Shown piece by piece: positions 20,259 to 29,441 of a stretch of DNA of 42,812 nucleotides. The number at the start of each line of letters is the position of its first letter. Positions within the stretch are counted from its first letter, which is position 1. The notes below the pieces were generated by a model. That model had not been told where the DNA came from and ran no database searches. It saw only the letters and a program-made list of their open reading frames with translations. The DNA comes from Candidatus Altimarinota bacterium (GTDB lineage: Bacteria > Patescibacteriota > Gracilibacteria > BD1-5 > UBA6164), in NCBI GenBank assembly GCA_943356435.1, contig CALREY010000013.1, forward strand, positions 1 to 42,812. The letters are read 5' to 3'. A program made the translations under genes and the position numbers.

Positions 20259-21187
20259 TTATTATTTGAATTTATTTTGATATTTTTTACTAATCATATT
20301 ATAACTAAAAATGTTATTAAAATTATATAAATTGGTTGTAAAAAATATATAGTGTTTATAAAATATAATGATAATGTAGAAATAATTATAATAGTAAGTC
20401 ATATATATATTTTTATTATAGATTCTATATTTTTAATTATGTATCTAGTAAATAATATATTGTATAAAATAATAAAAAAATAGCTTATTCTTGTAATTAT
20501 TTCATAACTATAAAATTCTTCTGAGTACCATTCAAAAAATTTTCAATTAATTTCGTAAGTTATATTTGGTTGAGTTATTGCAAATAAAAATTCAGAAAAA
20601 TATATTCAAGTTAAGTTTAAGCTTAGTAATAATATAGTAATACCAATTATTCTTTTTTTTATGAATATATATTTAATAAAATCTATTAATTTATTATATT
20701 TATTATTTATTATATATAATGAAAGCGTTGATGTTATTATTGTACTGATAAATGATATTTTTCTTGATTCTATAACTGCTTCAGAACAATTTAATCCAAT
20801 ATCAATTTTAATACATCTTCCTAATACATCAGAATAAATATAATAAAATATTTCTTCATAAATATTAGTGTAAATTGAAAATAATATTATTAATATAATT
20901 GATATAATAATATTTTTTCTTGTTATTAGCATTGATATTTGTTTTTTATATTTAATTGTAAAAAATGATGTTAATAGTGATGGTATTATTGTAACTGGTA
21001 TTGATGCTTTTAGTGCATTCAGTTTAGGTATTTCACAATCATTCCGTATTCATTTTTTTATACATCATTTATAATTATCTATAAATAGATTTTCATAATA
21101 TCAATAAAAAATTTTAAAGTAAATATAAGTTATTATTATTACAATAATTAATTTTATTGATAATTGTTTTAATTTTTCTATGTTCAT
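20255..21187 (-). CDS. multi-pass membrane protein, unknown
   Basis: A 310-residue, Ile-rich integral membrane protein with about six to seven predicted helices and short, lysine-rich loops. Two cysteine-containing external-looking loops (GCIKKGI...NDCEIP and GRCIKIDIGLNCSEA) share a similar plan, C.K....C.E, suggesting an internal duplication of roughly 100 residues. It contains a rare CGG codon (plus-strand 21044-21046), read Arg in the standard code and possibly Trp here. No family recognised. It has host codon usage (UGA=Gly), although it sits between conventional-code ilvC and the tRNA. Confidence 0.75.
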
Positions 21188-21257
21188 AAATTATGTTTAT
21201 AATAAATAATTTATATATATTAAATCATATTTGATTAAAAAAATCAATTTTGTTTTT

Positions 21258-21290
21258 AAAAAAGATAGACTAAATAGTCTATCTTTTTAT
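21258..21290 (-). terminator. terminator after tRNA-Arg
   Basis: Stem GATAGACT, loop AAAT, stem AGTCTATC flanked by A and T tracts. It lies just beyond the 3' end of the minus-strand tRNA gene. Confidence 0.75.
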
Positions 21291-21302
21291 CTTTGTAGTT
21301 TA

Positions 21303-21380
21303 TGGTGCACCCGGCAGGGCTCGAACCTACGGCAAACCCAGGTTCGCGGCCTGGTGCTCTTCCAACTGAGCTACGGGTGC
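21303..21380 (-). tRNA. tRNA-Arg (anticodon GCG), CCA encoded
   Basis: A full cloverleaf on the minus strand: acceptor GCACCCG/CGGGTGC, D stem GCTC/GAGC, anticodon stem CCAGG/CCTGG, T arm GTAGG-TTCGAGC-CCTGC, discriminator A and encoded CCA. It resembles bacterial tRNA-Arg(ACG) in the acceptor and D arm. The anticodon loop is CCGCGAA, giving GCG, which reads CGC and CGU. Two oddities: position 33 is C rather than the nearly universal U, and the variable region is seven bases (GTTTGCC) instead of five. A G34 anticodon would not read CGA or CGG. Confidence 0.93.
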
Positions 21381-21484
21381 ATGTAATGTAGTTGTATTGT
21401 ACACATAAATTATAATTATCAAGATTATTTTGATTTATTGTATCTTATAGTTAAAATAAAATTAATAATTACTAACAAAAAATT

Positions 21485-21820
21485 ATGGATTTCGCAAATA
21501 TGGATTTAACTAAAAAGTTAAAATTAATTTCAGCTATAGTTGAAACAATTCTTGCATTAGCATGATTATGGTCTATTGCATCAATAGTATTTTTGATAAT
21601 GCATGGAGCTACTTTGTTCTTTTCTATTAAAAATAATGCTCCAAGAATGGGGAGTATAGCATGAATATTCATAAATATTATATGGTGGATGCCATTAGCA
21701 TGAGTAGTTGGTAGATCATTTCACTTGGTGACAGCTATATTATGTTGGTTTGATTATTCTAGAATGAAATCAATGGATAACCAAGAAGTAAAAAAAGTAA
21801 ATGAATTTATAGAGAGGTAA
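21485..21820 (+). CDS. small membrane protein, unknown
   Basis: A 111-residue protein with three hydrophobic helices (around residues 14-45, 57-75 and 80-95). It reads MDFANMDLTKKLKLISAIVE at the start and ends in a charged tail, MDNQEVKKVNEFIER. Four UGA glycines show host coding. No family recognised. It precedes the conventional-code gene at 21895 by 74 bp, but that gene has its own promoter, so co-transcription is not required. Confidence 0.75.
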
Positions 21821-21827
21821 AATAATA

Positions 21828-21856
21828 TTGACAATATAATAATTATATAGTATAAT
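21828..21856 (+). promoter_or_regulatory. consensus sigma70 promoter
   Basis: Exact TTGACA (21828-21833) and exact TATAAT (21851-21856) with a 17-bp spacer, the ideal arrangement and the best promoter in the window. It drives the 66-residue gene at 21895. Confidence 0.8.
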
Positions 21857-21882
21857 AAATATACATAATATCAATTATTAAT

Positions 21883-21888
21883 AGGAGG
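21883..21888 (+). promoter_or_regulatory. strong Shine-Dalgarno site
   Basis: AGGAGG six bases before the ATG at 21895. Host genes in this window start after A/T-rich leaders without such a site, so it marks this gene as unusual. Confidence 0.8.
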
Positions 21889-21894
21889 TATATT

Positions 21895-22095
21895 ATGTCG
21901 CAAGAATATCGTTCGCAAAACGGTAAAAAAATAACTATTCATGGTGATGGTCACATCTTTGTGAATGGTAATTGTACTGGATTGAAGCAGTGGGAATCAT
22001 CTTCCACTAGATATTCCAATCTGAGTGGCACTGAACAAAAAGACTTAAAAGGTCTGGATGTTGAGCAAGCCTTGCTCAAGAGAGGAAAGCTTTGA
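21895..22095 (+). CDS. 66-residue conventional-code protein of unknown function
   Basis: The protein begins MSQEYRSQNGKKITIHGDGH and ends ALLKRGKL. It has no UGA inside, uses GGT/GGC/GGA glycines and CGT arginine, and is more GC-rich than the surrounding genes. It is preceded by a perfect promoter and a perfect Shine-Dalgarno. Its stop is UGA (22093-22095), placed just before a terminator hairpin, as expected if UGA means stop. In a UGA=Gly host the frame runs on to a UAA at 22351-22353, adding 85 residues antisense to mscL. Glycine-rich beta-type composition, no signal peptide, no family recognised. Confidence 0.7.
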   Translation: MSQEYRSQNGKKITIHGDGHIFVNGNCTGLKQWESSSTRYSNLSGTEQKDLKGLDVEQALLKRGKL

Positions 22096-22100
22096 TTCAA

Positions 22101-22132
22101 AAAAGCTGATATTAATTTATCAGCCTTTTTTT
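22101..22132. terminator. bidirectional terminator
   Basis: Stem AAAAGCTGATA, loop TTAATT, stem TATCAGCCTTTTTT. It closes both the 66-residue gene and the convergent mscL. Confidence 0.85.
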
Positions 22133-22541
22133 ATTGTTTTTGTACTAATGCATCTCTGATTTCAGTTAATAATTTGATATCAGCTGGATCTTCATGAGGA
22201 GCAGCTTCTTCTTCTTTTTTCAATTTATTTAATGTTCTAATCATAATAAATATGATAAAACCAAGAATAATAAATGAAACAGAATCAGTAATAAATGAAC
22301 CATATTTAATTGCTGGAGCTCATGCTTTGTTCAATGCATCAATTGATTCATAAGTCTTACCATCTAATGCTATAAACAGGTTAGAAAAATCTACTTTTCA
22401 TAACAATAATCATACAGGAGGCATTACAACATTTTCAATAAATGATTTTACTACATTGGAAAACGCAGCACCAAACATAAATCAAACAGCTAAATCAATA
22501 GCATTACCTTTTATAAGGAAATTCTTGAAATCTTTTATCAT
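22131..22541 (-). CDS. mscL: large-conductance mechanosensitive channel MscL
   Basis: A 136-residue MscL of standard length. The N-terminal amphipathic helix is [22 protein letters not shown]1 includes [16 protein letters not shown]; the periplasmic loop [20 protein letters not shown] follows; TM2 is [21 protein letters not shown]; and the C-terminal helical bundle LNKLKKEEE...[11 protein letters not shown] is complete. Several pore and loop glycines are UGA codons. The homopentamer opens under membrane tension to release solutes in osmotic downshock. Single gene, divergent from recJ. Confidence 0.96.
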
Positions 22542-22684
22542 TGTTACATTGATTACATAATAATATAAGTGCACAATAATTTTACTGATTTTCATTTTTT
22601 TACAAATAATTTTATTTTTTCTATACATTTTTATTTATATATTTATAATAATATTAAGTTAATTATATTGAATTAAAAAACAAA

Positions 22685-24337
22685 ATGGAACAAAAATTGT
22701 CAGTTAGAGAGAATATTATAAAGTATGATAGAAGCACACTTATAAAATCAATAGAAGAAGTAATAAATGCTAGATTTGAAAATGGGGAATTTGATTTAGA
22801 AACTAGTATAGATGATTTGCATGACCCATATTTGTTAAAAGATATGGATAAGGCAGTTGATAGAATAAAAATAGCTAAACAAAATAATGAAAGAGTGTTT
22901 ATTTTTGGTGATTATGATGTAGATGGAGTGACTTCTACATCTATTTTGATGCATTTTTTCAAAAAAATCTGAATGCAAATAAGCTATAGATTGCCTCATA
23001 GAGTAAAGGATTGATATGGTTTAAAATCGTATTTCGTAGATGAAGCAAAAGAACTGTGAGTGAGTCTAATAATTACAGTTGATTGTGGTACTCGTGATAT
23101 AGATGTGATAAAACATGCTAAAAAATTGTGAATAGATATTATAGTGACAGACCATCATGCTGTTCCAGAAATAATTCCTGAAGAAGCTATTGCTGTTATT
23201 AATCCTAAAAGACCTGATTGTGAATATATTTATAAAAATCTAGCTTGAGCAGGAGTAGCTTTTAAATTGATGTCAGCTTTGGCATATGTTTTTTTCCCTG
23301 AAAATGAAGCTAAGGAATATATAAAAGAATCTATAGATATAGCAGCTATATGAACTGTTGCAGACTGTATGAGACTTACAGGAGAAAATAGAATAATAGT
23401 GCAAGAATGACTAAAACAAATCAAAAAATCTAGAAGTAAATGAATAAAAAAATTGATAGAGGACAAACTAAATGAAGACTTGGATGCTGATGTATTTGGT
23501 TTTACTATTTGACCGAGATTGAATGCAGCAGGGAGAATGGATAGTCCATATAAAGCGGTTAATCTAATACTTAATAATTGAGATTCACTTAATAAAACAA
23601 TAGCAGAGATAGAGCAATTAAATGAACAAAGGAAGTATCTAACAAAGGAATTCGTAAACGATGCTCTCAATAAAATAAATAGAAATGATAATCTGATATT
23701 TTATGTATCACCAGCTATTGAACATGGTATTATTTGAATAGTAGCAGGTAGGATTACAGAGCAATTCTATAGACCTTGTATATGTTTAAAAGATGAGTGA
23801 GACAAATTGGTAGCTAGTTGTAGGAGTCCAGAATATTATTCTATAATTGAATTATTAGATAAGTTTAAAGAGTATTTTATATGATATGGATGACACAAAC
23901 AAGCAGCTTGATTCAGTATTAAAAAAGAGAATTTTGCAGAGTTTAGAAGCAAAATAGTAGCAGAAATAAATAAACTAAATTTTTCATATTACAAAAAAGA
24001 ATTAGTAGTAGATAAAGTGATTAGATTGGAAGAATTATGATTTGCATTTTTGAATAAAGTAAACAAATTCAAACCATTTTGATTATGAAATCCGAAACCA
24101 ATATTTATGGTAGAAAATCTAGAATATGACAAAATGGAATTTTTATGACAATGAAGAGACCATTTGAGATTTACTACAAAACATTGATTCAAGATATTTG
24201 CATTTTATATGTGAGATTATTATGAGACAATCAAGAGAAAATGATGAAGAGTGAGTTTGATATTTGATGTATCAGAAGATAGTTGGATGTGAAAGAAAAA
24301 CTTGATGTTAAAAGTTGTAGATATCATATCTGAGTAG
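22685..24337 (+). CDS. recJ: single-stranded-DNA exonuclease RecJ
   Basis: A 550-residue RecJ of the DHH/DHHA1 superfamily, a 5'-3' ssDNA exonuclease of recombination and mismatch repair. Motif I is FGDYDVDGVTSTSIL (about residues 74-88), motif II contains TVDCGTRD, motif III is VTDHHAVPE (Asp156-His157-His158), and the later IGPRLNAAGRMDSP is the family linker motif. DHHA1 has GIVAGRITEQFYRP and the glycine-rich GGHKQAAGFS region. Many of these glycines are UGA-coded, and the protein is interrupted about two dozen times without UGA=Gly. It overlaps the terminator by its stop codon. Confidence 0.95.
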
Positions 24338-24370
24338 CTAATAAGTCTATTTGACATATTAGCTTTTTTT
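24336..24370 (+). terminator. rho-independent terminator of recJ
   Basis: Stem AGCTAATA, 13-base loop, stem TATTAGCT and a long T-run. It overlaps the recJ UAG stop. Confidence 0.75.
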
Positions 24371-24447
24371 ATTATAAATATGACACTATGAATTTAGTTA
24401 TGTAAAAAGGGGACTATTTATATAGTTTTTGTGAATTTTTCAAAAAT

Positions 24448-24451
24448 AGGG
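24448..24451 (+). promoter_or_regulatory. Shine-Dalgarno-like AGGG before thrC
   Basis: AGGGTGA begins 12 bases before the ATG at 24460. The GTG at 24451 overlaps it, so ATG 24460 is the preferred start. The same AGGGT word precedes ilvC. Confidence 0.55.
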
Positions 24452-24459
24452 TGAATAAA

Positions 24460-25917
24460 ATGGTTGATTATATTAGTACAAGAGGTCATAGTCATTCAGT
24501 AGGTTTTTCAGAAGCAATTCTGAATCCAAATGCTGAATCTGGTGGATTGTATGTACCGGATTCATTTTCTGATTTTTCTAGTGATTTGAAAACACTTATG
24601 AGATTTACTTATGAGGAATTAGCTGAGTATATCTTAAAATCATTTGGTGTAGATATTGATAGTAAAGCATTGTCAGATGCAGTACGGAAATATAGGATGT
24701 TTGATAATCCTAGTAATCCTGCTCCAGTTGTCAAATTGGACAGATTTACTTATGTCCAAGAATTGTGGCATGGTCCTACCAGAGCATTCAAAGATAAGGC
24801 ACTACAACCATTTCCTTATATGTTAAGTTATTTGGCTGTAAAGAGTGGTAAGAAATACTTGGTTGCAACTGCTACTAGTGGGGATACGGGTCCAGCTGCA
24901 CTTGAAGGATTCAGAGATTTACCGAATACTCGGGTAATTTGTTTTTATCCAGTTGCTGGTACTTCGAATCTACAAGCTGAACAAATGCTAAAAGCTGCTG
25001 GGAAAAATGTAAAAGTAGTCGCTGTAAATACTGATTTTGATGGAATTCAGGCGAACTTGAAATCTATGCTTCGTAATGATGAAATCAAATCTAAACTTGC
25101 GGAAAATGGTTACGAGTTATCGGCTGCTAATTCTGTGAATTTTGGTAGGATTGTATTTCAAGTTGTCTATCACTTTTGGAGTTATCTAGAATTGGTCAGA
25201 AATGGAGAAATCAGGCTCGGTAACAAAATAAACTATGTTATTCCTAGTGGTAATTTCGGGAATGCTTTGGGTGCTTTTTATGCTAAAGAAATGGGGCTAC
25301 CTATTTCTAAAATCATTGTTGCATCTAATGAAAACAATGTACTCTCTGATTTTATCAACTTTGGATTATACGACATTACGAGCAGAGAATTGATTAAAAC
25401 AAATTCTCCTGCGATGGATATTTTGATTTCTTCAAATGTTGAAAGAGTTTTACATTATATATTCGGAAGTAGACGTACTTTGGAGCTAATGACTTCACTT
25501 GAAAAGGAGAAATATTTTCAACTAAAAAATGATGAAGTAGTCGTATTACAAAGTATTTTTATGGCTATTTATGCAAAAGACGATATAGTGGAATCTACTA
25601 TCGCTAAAGTCTATGATGAATTCAATTATTTGATTGATCCTCATACGGCCGTTGCATTTTTTGCTAGAAATATGTTGTCATCAAATGAAAAATCGATAAT
25701 AGTTTCAACTGCAGAGTGGACCAAATTCGCTGAAACTATTGGTAATTCATTAGGCTGCGATGGAGATATCCAAACTATTGTTGAAAAAACCGGTGTTGAG
25801 TTATCCAAATATATTTCTGATTTGGAGAGTTTGCCGATTGTACACAATACAGTAATTGATAAAGAGGGTATGTTTGACGAACTATTTAAATTCGTTTGAA
25901 CTTATTCTTTGAATTAA
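24460..25917 (+). CDS. thrC: threonine synthase
   Basis: A PLP enzyme converting O-phosphohomoserine to threonine, of the longer ThrC class. Visible: YISTRGHSHSVGFSEAILNP at the start, the PLP lysine in TRAFKDKALQPFPYM, TATSGDTGPAALEGF, AANSVNFGRIVFQ and the phosphate loop PSGNFGNALGAFYAKEMG. Length to the first UGA is 479 residues. It contains no internal UGA and uses GGN, CGT and even CGG (VRKYR, TRVI) as in a conventional code. Its native stop is UGA at 25897-25899; in this host translation should run on for GTYSLN plus that Gly to the UAA at 25915-25917. No other threonine-pathway gene is nearby. Probable recent transfer. Confidence 0.95.
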
Positions 25918-25923
25918 TTTAAA

Positions 25924-25960
25924 AAAAGCTATACTTGATTTAATAAGTATAGCTTTTAAT
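25924..25960 (+). terminator. rho-independent terminator of thrC
   Basis: Stem AAAAGCTATACTT, loop GATTTAAT, stem AAGTATAGCTTTT. It lies just beyond the UAA that would end the read-through form. Confidence 0.85.
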
Positions 25961-25972
25961 TTACATAAAAAT

Positions 25973-26428
25973 ATGGAAATCTCACAAAAAATAGTAGATT
26001 ATGCTATTTGGTATTATATGAAATACTATCCTTCTCCTAAAAAATTAACACAAAAACTAATAGAAAAATTTGGTGAAAAATCAGAAAATGGAAAAAAATA
26101 TTGATGAATATGACAAGAAGAAATAGACTATATATTACAAGAAAAACTTAGGAATATATTACAAGAAGAATTCGTAATAGAGTCAAAAATAAGAACATAC
26201 AAAAACAAGTGAAAAAGCCAAATGTATATCAAACAAAAGCTTTTTGAAAGAGGAGAGGATAAAGAATTAATAGAAAAATATTTACAAGAAGCATTTAGTG
26301 AATGAGAACTAGAACAATTGCAAAAGGAATACGATAAATTATTATGAAAATATGAAAAACAAAAAATATTAGAAAAACTCTATAGAAAATGATTTAAGTA
26401 TGATGATATAAAAAAAATAATCAATTAG
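25973..26428 (+). CDS. recX: RecX-family regulatory protein
   Basis: A 151-residue, all-helical, highly charged protein built from three RecX-type helical repeats. The first is VDYAIWYYMKYYPSPKKLTQKL (compare ALRxLxxRxRSxxELxxKL); the second contains FVIESKIRTYKNKGKSQMYIKQKLFERG, and the third KILEKLYRKGFKYDDIKKIIN. RecX usually binds and inhibits RecA filaments. recA is not in the window. It lies downstream of recombination gene recJ, but thrC and a terminator separate them. Host code (UGA=Gly). Confidence 0.85.
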
Positions 26429-26443
26429 CTTGATTATTTTTTT
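26411..26443. terminator. bidirectional terminator
   Basis: Stem AATAATCAA, loop TTAGC, stem TTGATTATT with A and T tracts. It ends recX on the plus strand and the methyltransferase on the minus strand, and overlaps both stop codons. Confidence 0.8.
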
Positions 26444-27399
26444 GTTAAAGTAAGAGTTATATAGAATCATAGATGAGGCTTAATAACTGAGTGAGCTTTT
26501 TCGTATTCTAGAATCTGTTTCACCCTGTTTTCATCTTCGAAAAATATTGGAGGCATCATAGCATTTATTAGTGAGTGACTATTTATACTTTGTATTTCTA
26601 GATTAGTTCCTGATAGTATTTCGTCTATATTTTTTATAGATAAAGCTTTCGCATACAATTTGAATGTTTTTGCAGAATGTTCATCTATAATAGGGACTTC
26701 TATTATATCATCATTTGGGTTCATTACAGCTTCTATAGAGCTTTGCCATGGTTGCCACCACTGATTGACTAGAGCATCTTTATTATAAAATGATAAAAAT
26801 GCTTTTCATCCTCTTTTGAGTACTCTGTTTACTTCTCTAAATATGTCTTCATTTACGGAACTTGCTGCTCAAAAATTGGAAATAATCAAATCAATACTTT
26901 GATTATTATAGGGGATTCAATCTGATAAATCACACTCATGAAAATCACAATTATCTAATTTATTTTGTTTTGCTACTTCTATCATTTTAGCAGAAATATC
27001 TAATCCTATCACTCTTTTAAATCAATTACTTGCTATGAAATTGGTACTTTTTCAATTAGCACATCATAAATCAAGTATTAATGAATTCAAATCAGTTTCA
27101 TCTAATATTTCTTTTATTAATTCGTTTTCAAATTCACGAGCAATTTTTGTAGCAAAAAATCATTCTCAATATTCATCATAAGATTCTGCTACTAAATCAG
27201 TAAGTTCTAATAAATTGCTTTTTAGTTCTGTTTTTGAAATATCCTCTTTTACAAATACGTTATCTCTTTCTAATATTTTTCTTTGTTTTTCTTTTCCTGC
27301 TGCAGTTATTAGCCATATAAGCATTTCTATCATATTTTTATCTTCTCATTTTTCTTGAGCTATTTCTGAGAATTTTATATCAATTCATATTCTCTTCAT
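26434..27399 (-). CDS. SAM-dependent methyltransferase with frameshifted chorismate-mutase-like N-terminus
   Basis: A 321-residue reading frame. The methyltransferase part has motif I in LNSLILDLGCANGKST, motif II acid in RVIGLDISAKMIEVAK, motif III in FHECDLSDGIP and the post-motif NRVLKRGGKAFLSF, i.e. a class I SAM-binding fold. The first ~45 residues (FSEIAQEKGEDKNMIEMLIW) look like the third helix of an AroQ-type chorismate mutase; helices 1-2 are in the overlapping frame upstream (27375-27593). The start chosen, ATG 27399, overlaps that gene by 25 bp. Either the two are translationally coupled or a single fusion gene has been frameshifted. The methylated substrate is unknown. Confidence 0.8.
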
Positions 27400-27593
27400 A
27401 GTTGCAATATAGATTCGGCTTTTCTTTTTGAGCTTGCTATCATTCACATTAGTTTTTGTCTTTCTATGAATAGAGAAGATATATTTTCAGTTATTCATGT
27501 CAATATTTCTCTTGTTAATATTCTAGCATTTACTAAATCATTACTATCTTCACTTTCTAATAGTTTTTTTACTGTATTTAATTTATTTTTCAT
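27375..27593 (-). CDS. chorismate-mutase-like helical fragment
   Basis: A 72-residue frame starting MKNKLNTVKKLLESEDSN. Its end, ITENISSLFIERQKLMGMIA then SSKRKAESILQLGREYELI, resembles helices 1-2 of AroQ chorismate mutase (R..I..L..LL..R..L...I...K...). The third helix continues in the -1 frame, at the start of the methyltransferase. The UAA at 27375-27377 therefore looks like the product of a one-base shift. Catalytic arginines are not clearly kept, so the domain may be a structural relative rather than an enzyme. Divergent from the DUF2130 gene. Confidence 0.55.
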
Positions 27594-27745
27594 AATTTTG
27601 TATTTATCTAATTTTTATATTTATAAATATTTTGAAAACAAAGTCAAAAAATAATTGTTATTAACAAAACTATTTTAAATAAGTTGATTTTAAGCATTTT
27701 ATAGTTAAATTATATACATATATTATATATTTTGAATTAAAAAAT
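27594..27745. promoter_or_regulatory. divergent intergenic region
   Basis: A 152-bp A/T-rich region between divergent genes. TATATTATAT-type boxes near 27711-27730 could be the -10 for the plus gene. No strong -35 is visible and no hairpin is seen. Confidence 0.35.
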
Positions 27746-29026
27746 ATGTCGCAAAAAATAATTTGTCCTAATTGTAATACACAAATAGATTTAGATAAAG
27801 TAGCTGACCAAAAATACAGTGAGCTATTAAAAGAACAAGAATTGAAATTGAAACAAGAACAAGAAATACAAAAATCTACTTTCGAAAAGGAAATGGAAAA
27901 ACAAAGACTTCAATCAGAAAAAGAATTGGAAGAAAAAACACAAGAAATGAGAAAAAAAGCTCAAGAATATGCAGAAAAAAAAGCAGAAGAAGAAAGAAAA
28001 AAAGTAGAAATAGAAATGACTGATATGAAAGAAAGACTAGAAAAATCAGAAAAACAACAAGAAGAATCAAAGAAAAAAGAATTAGAATTCATGAGAAAAC
28101 AAAGAGAATTAGAAGATAAAGAAAAGAATTTTGAGTTAGAAATGGAGAAAAAAATGTATGAAGAAAGAAAAAAAATAGAAGCAAGTGTAGAAGAAAAATT
28201 GAAAGAAAATTCAAAAAAAGAAATGGATGAAAAAATGGAAAAAATCCAAGAAGAATTTAGAAAAAAAGAATTGGAATCATCAAAACAGCAAGAACAAATG
28301 AAAAAAACAATTGATGAATTGAAGAGAAAAGCAGAACAATGAAGCCAACAAATACAATGAGATATCCAAGAAGATGATTTGAGAAATACTTTGAATATGG
28401 CGTTTCCAATAGACAAGATAGAAGATGTAGCTACATGAGTGAAATGAGCAGATTTGATACAAAATGTTAGAAATAACATATGACAAGATGCATGAATAAT
28501 AATCTGGGAATCAAAAAATACTAAATCATGGACTGATTCTTGGATACCAAAATTGAAAGATGATAAATTAAAAATAAATGCTCAAATAGCTATACTAGTC
28601 ACAACAGTATTACCAAAGGATATTAAAGAATTTGGATTTGTAGATGAAGTAATGGTATGTTTACCGAAATATGCAGTTTGAGTTGCTACTATGTTGAGAG
28701 ACAAATTGATATCTATTTCAAAAGTAGAAAAATCTATGGAATGAAAAGATATAAAAATGGAAATGTTGTATAAATATTTGAGAAGTGAAGAATTTGGTTC
28801 AAAAGTAATTACTATAGTAGAAGTATTTTCTAAATTGAAAGCAGATATAGATATAGAGAGAAGAGCTATGGAAAAAATATGGAAAAGAAGAGAAAAAGAA
28901 CTAGAAAGAGCATCATTATCGACTACTATGATGTACTGAGAACTAGAATGATTGATGTGACAAGCATTACCATGATCTGAAATGCTTGAACTTGGTGCTT
29001 GAGATGATGATTTAGATGATTTATAA
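27746..29026 (+). CDS. DUF2130-family coiled-coil protein
   Basis: A 426-residue soluble protein. It starts with a CxxC pair (IICPNCNTQIDLDK), then a ~180-residue Glu/Lys-rich coiled coil (residues 25-205). A conserved globular C-terminal domain follows: FPIDKIEDVATGVKGADLIQ, GIIIWESKNTKSWTDSWIPK, then FGFVDEVMVCLPKYAVGVA and a terminal helical segment LERASLSTTMMYGELEGLMG. This is the DUF2130 architecture; the C-terminal domain recalls PD-(D/E)XK-like nucleases (IWESKNTKSW giving E-x-K), but activity is unproven. It is followed 6 bp later by the IMPACT-family gene. Confidence 0.9.
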
Positions 29027-29032
29027 TAAATT

Positions 29033-29440
29033 ATGGCAATAAATTTATCACTAGATTTTTGAGATAGTAGAACCTTTTTGGAAAAAAAGGTTATTTTGGA
29101 TGCTATAAAAGATAGATGATCTATATTTACACCTGTATGATGAAAAGTGAAAACAAAAGAAGATATTCATAGTTTTTTAAATGATTTAACTAGAGAAAAA
29201 CCATTCAAAAATGCTACTCATAATAGCTATGCATATAGAATAAAACTGGATAATTGAAGCATATTGGAGTGAAAAAATGATGATGGAGAAACTGGTGCAG
29301 GGAACTGTATATTGAGAGAGATGCAGAGAGAAAATTATATAGATTCTATAGTTGTAGTGAGTAGACATTTTGGATGAATTCACTTGCAAGCTGATAGATA
29401 TAAACATATAATAAATGCTACAAAGATGATATTGGAATAA
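29033..29440 (+). CDS. IMPACT/YigZ (UPF0029) family protein
   Basis: A 135-residue protein with the family pattern KTKEDIHSFLNDL, FKNATHNSYAYRIKL, the acidic DDGETGAGNCIL and VVVSRHFGGIHLQADRYKHI. Compared with YigZ it lacks the C-terminal ferredoxin-like domain, so it is the N-terminal UPF0029 domain alone. Relatives bind nucleotides or ribosomes and influence translation; the function in CPR is unknown. It is co-transcribed with the DUF2130 gene and closed by a long hairpin. Confidence 0.87.
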
Positions 29441-29441
29441 A

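Noticed and set aside
21295-21390. Phage or island attachment site at the tRNA
   Set aside because: No direct repeat of the tRNA 3' end was seen nearby and no integrase is present.
22096-22353. C-terminal read-through of the 66-residue gene as a real domain
   Set aside because: The extension runs through a terminator hairpin and antisense to mscL; no protein-like pattern.
23230-23670. Open frame on the minus strand inside recJ
   Set aside because: Serine/leucine-rich antisense shadow of RecJ; UCA, the complement of UGA, keeps the antisense strand free of stops.
24451-24453. GTG as thrC start
   Set aside because: It overlaps the AGGG ribosome site; the ATG at 24460 is correctly spaced and fits homologues (MVDYISTRG).
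18587-25917. Contaminating or chimeric contig piece
   Set aside because: Conventional-code genes alternate with UGA=Gly genes at short distances, so a single chimeric join cannot explain them. Read coverage would be needed to exclude it fully.
27961-28486. Phe/Ser-rich minus-strand frames opposite the DUF2130 coiled coil
   Set aside because: Complement of GAA/AAA-rich coiled-coil coding; no start signals or plausible protein.
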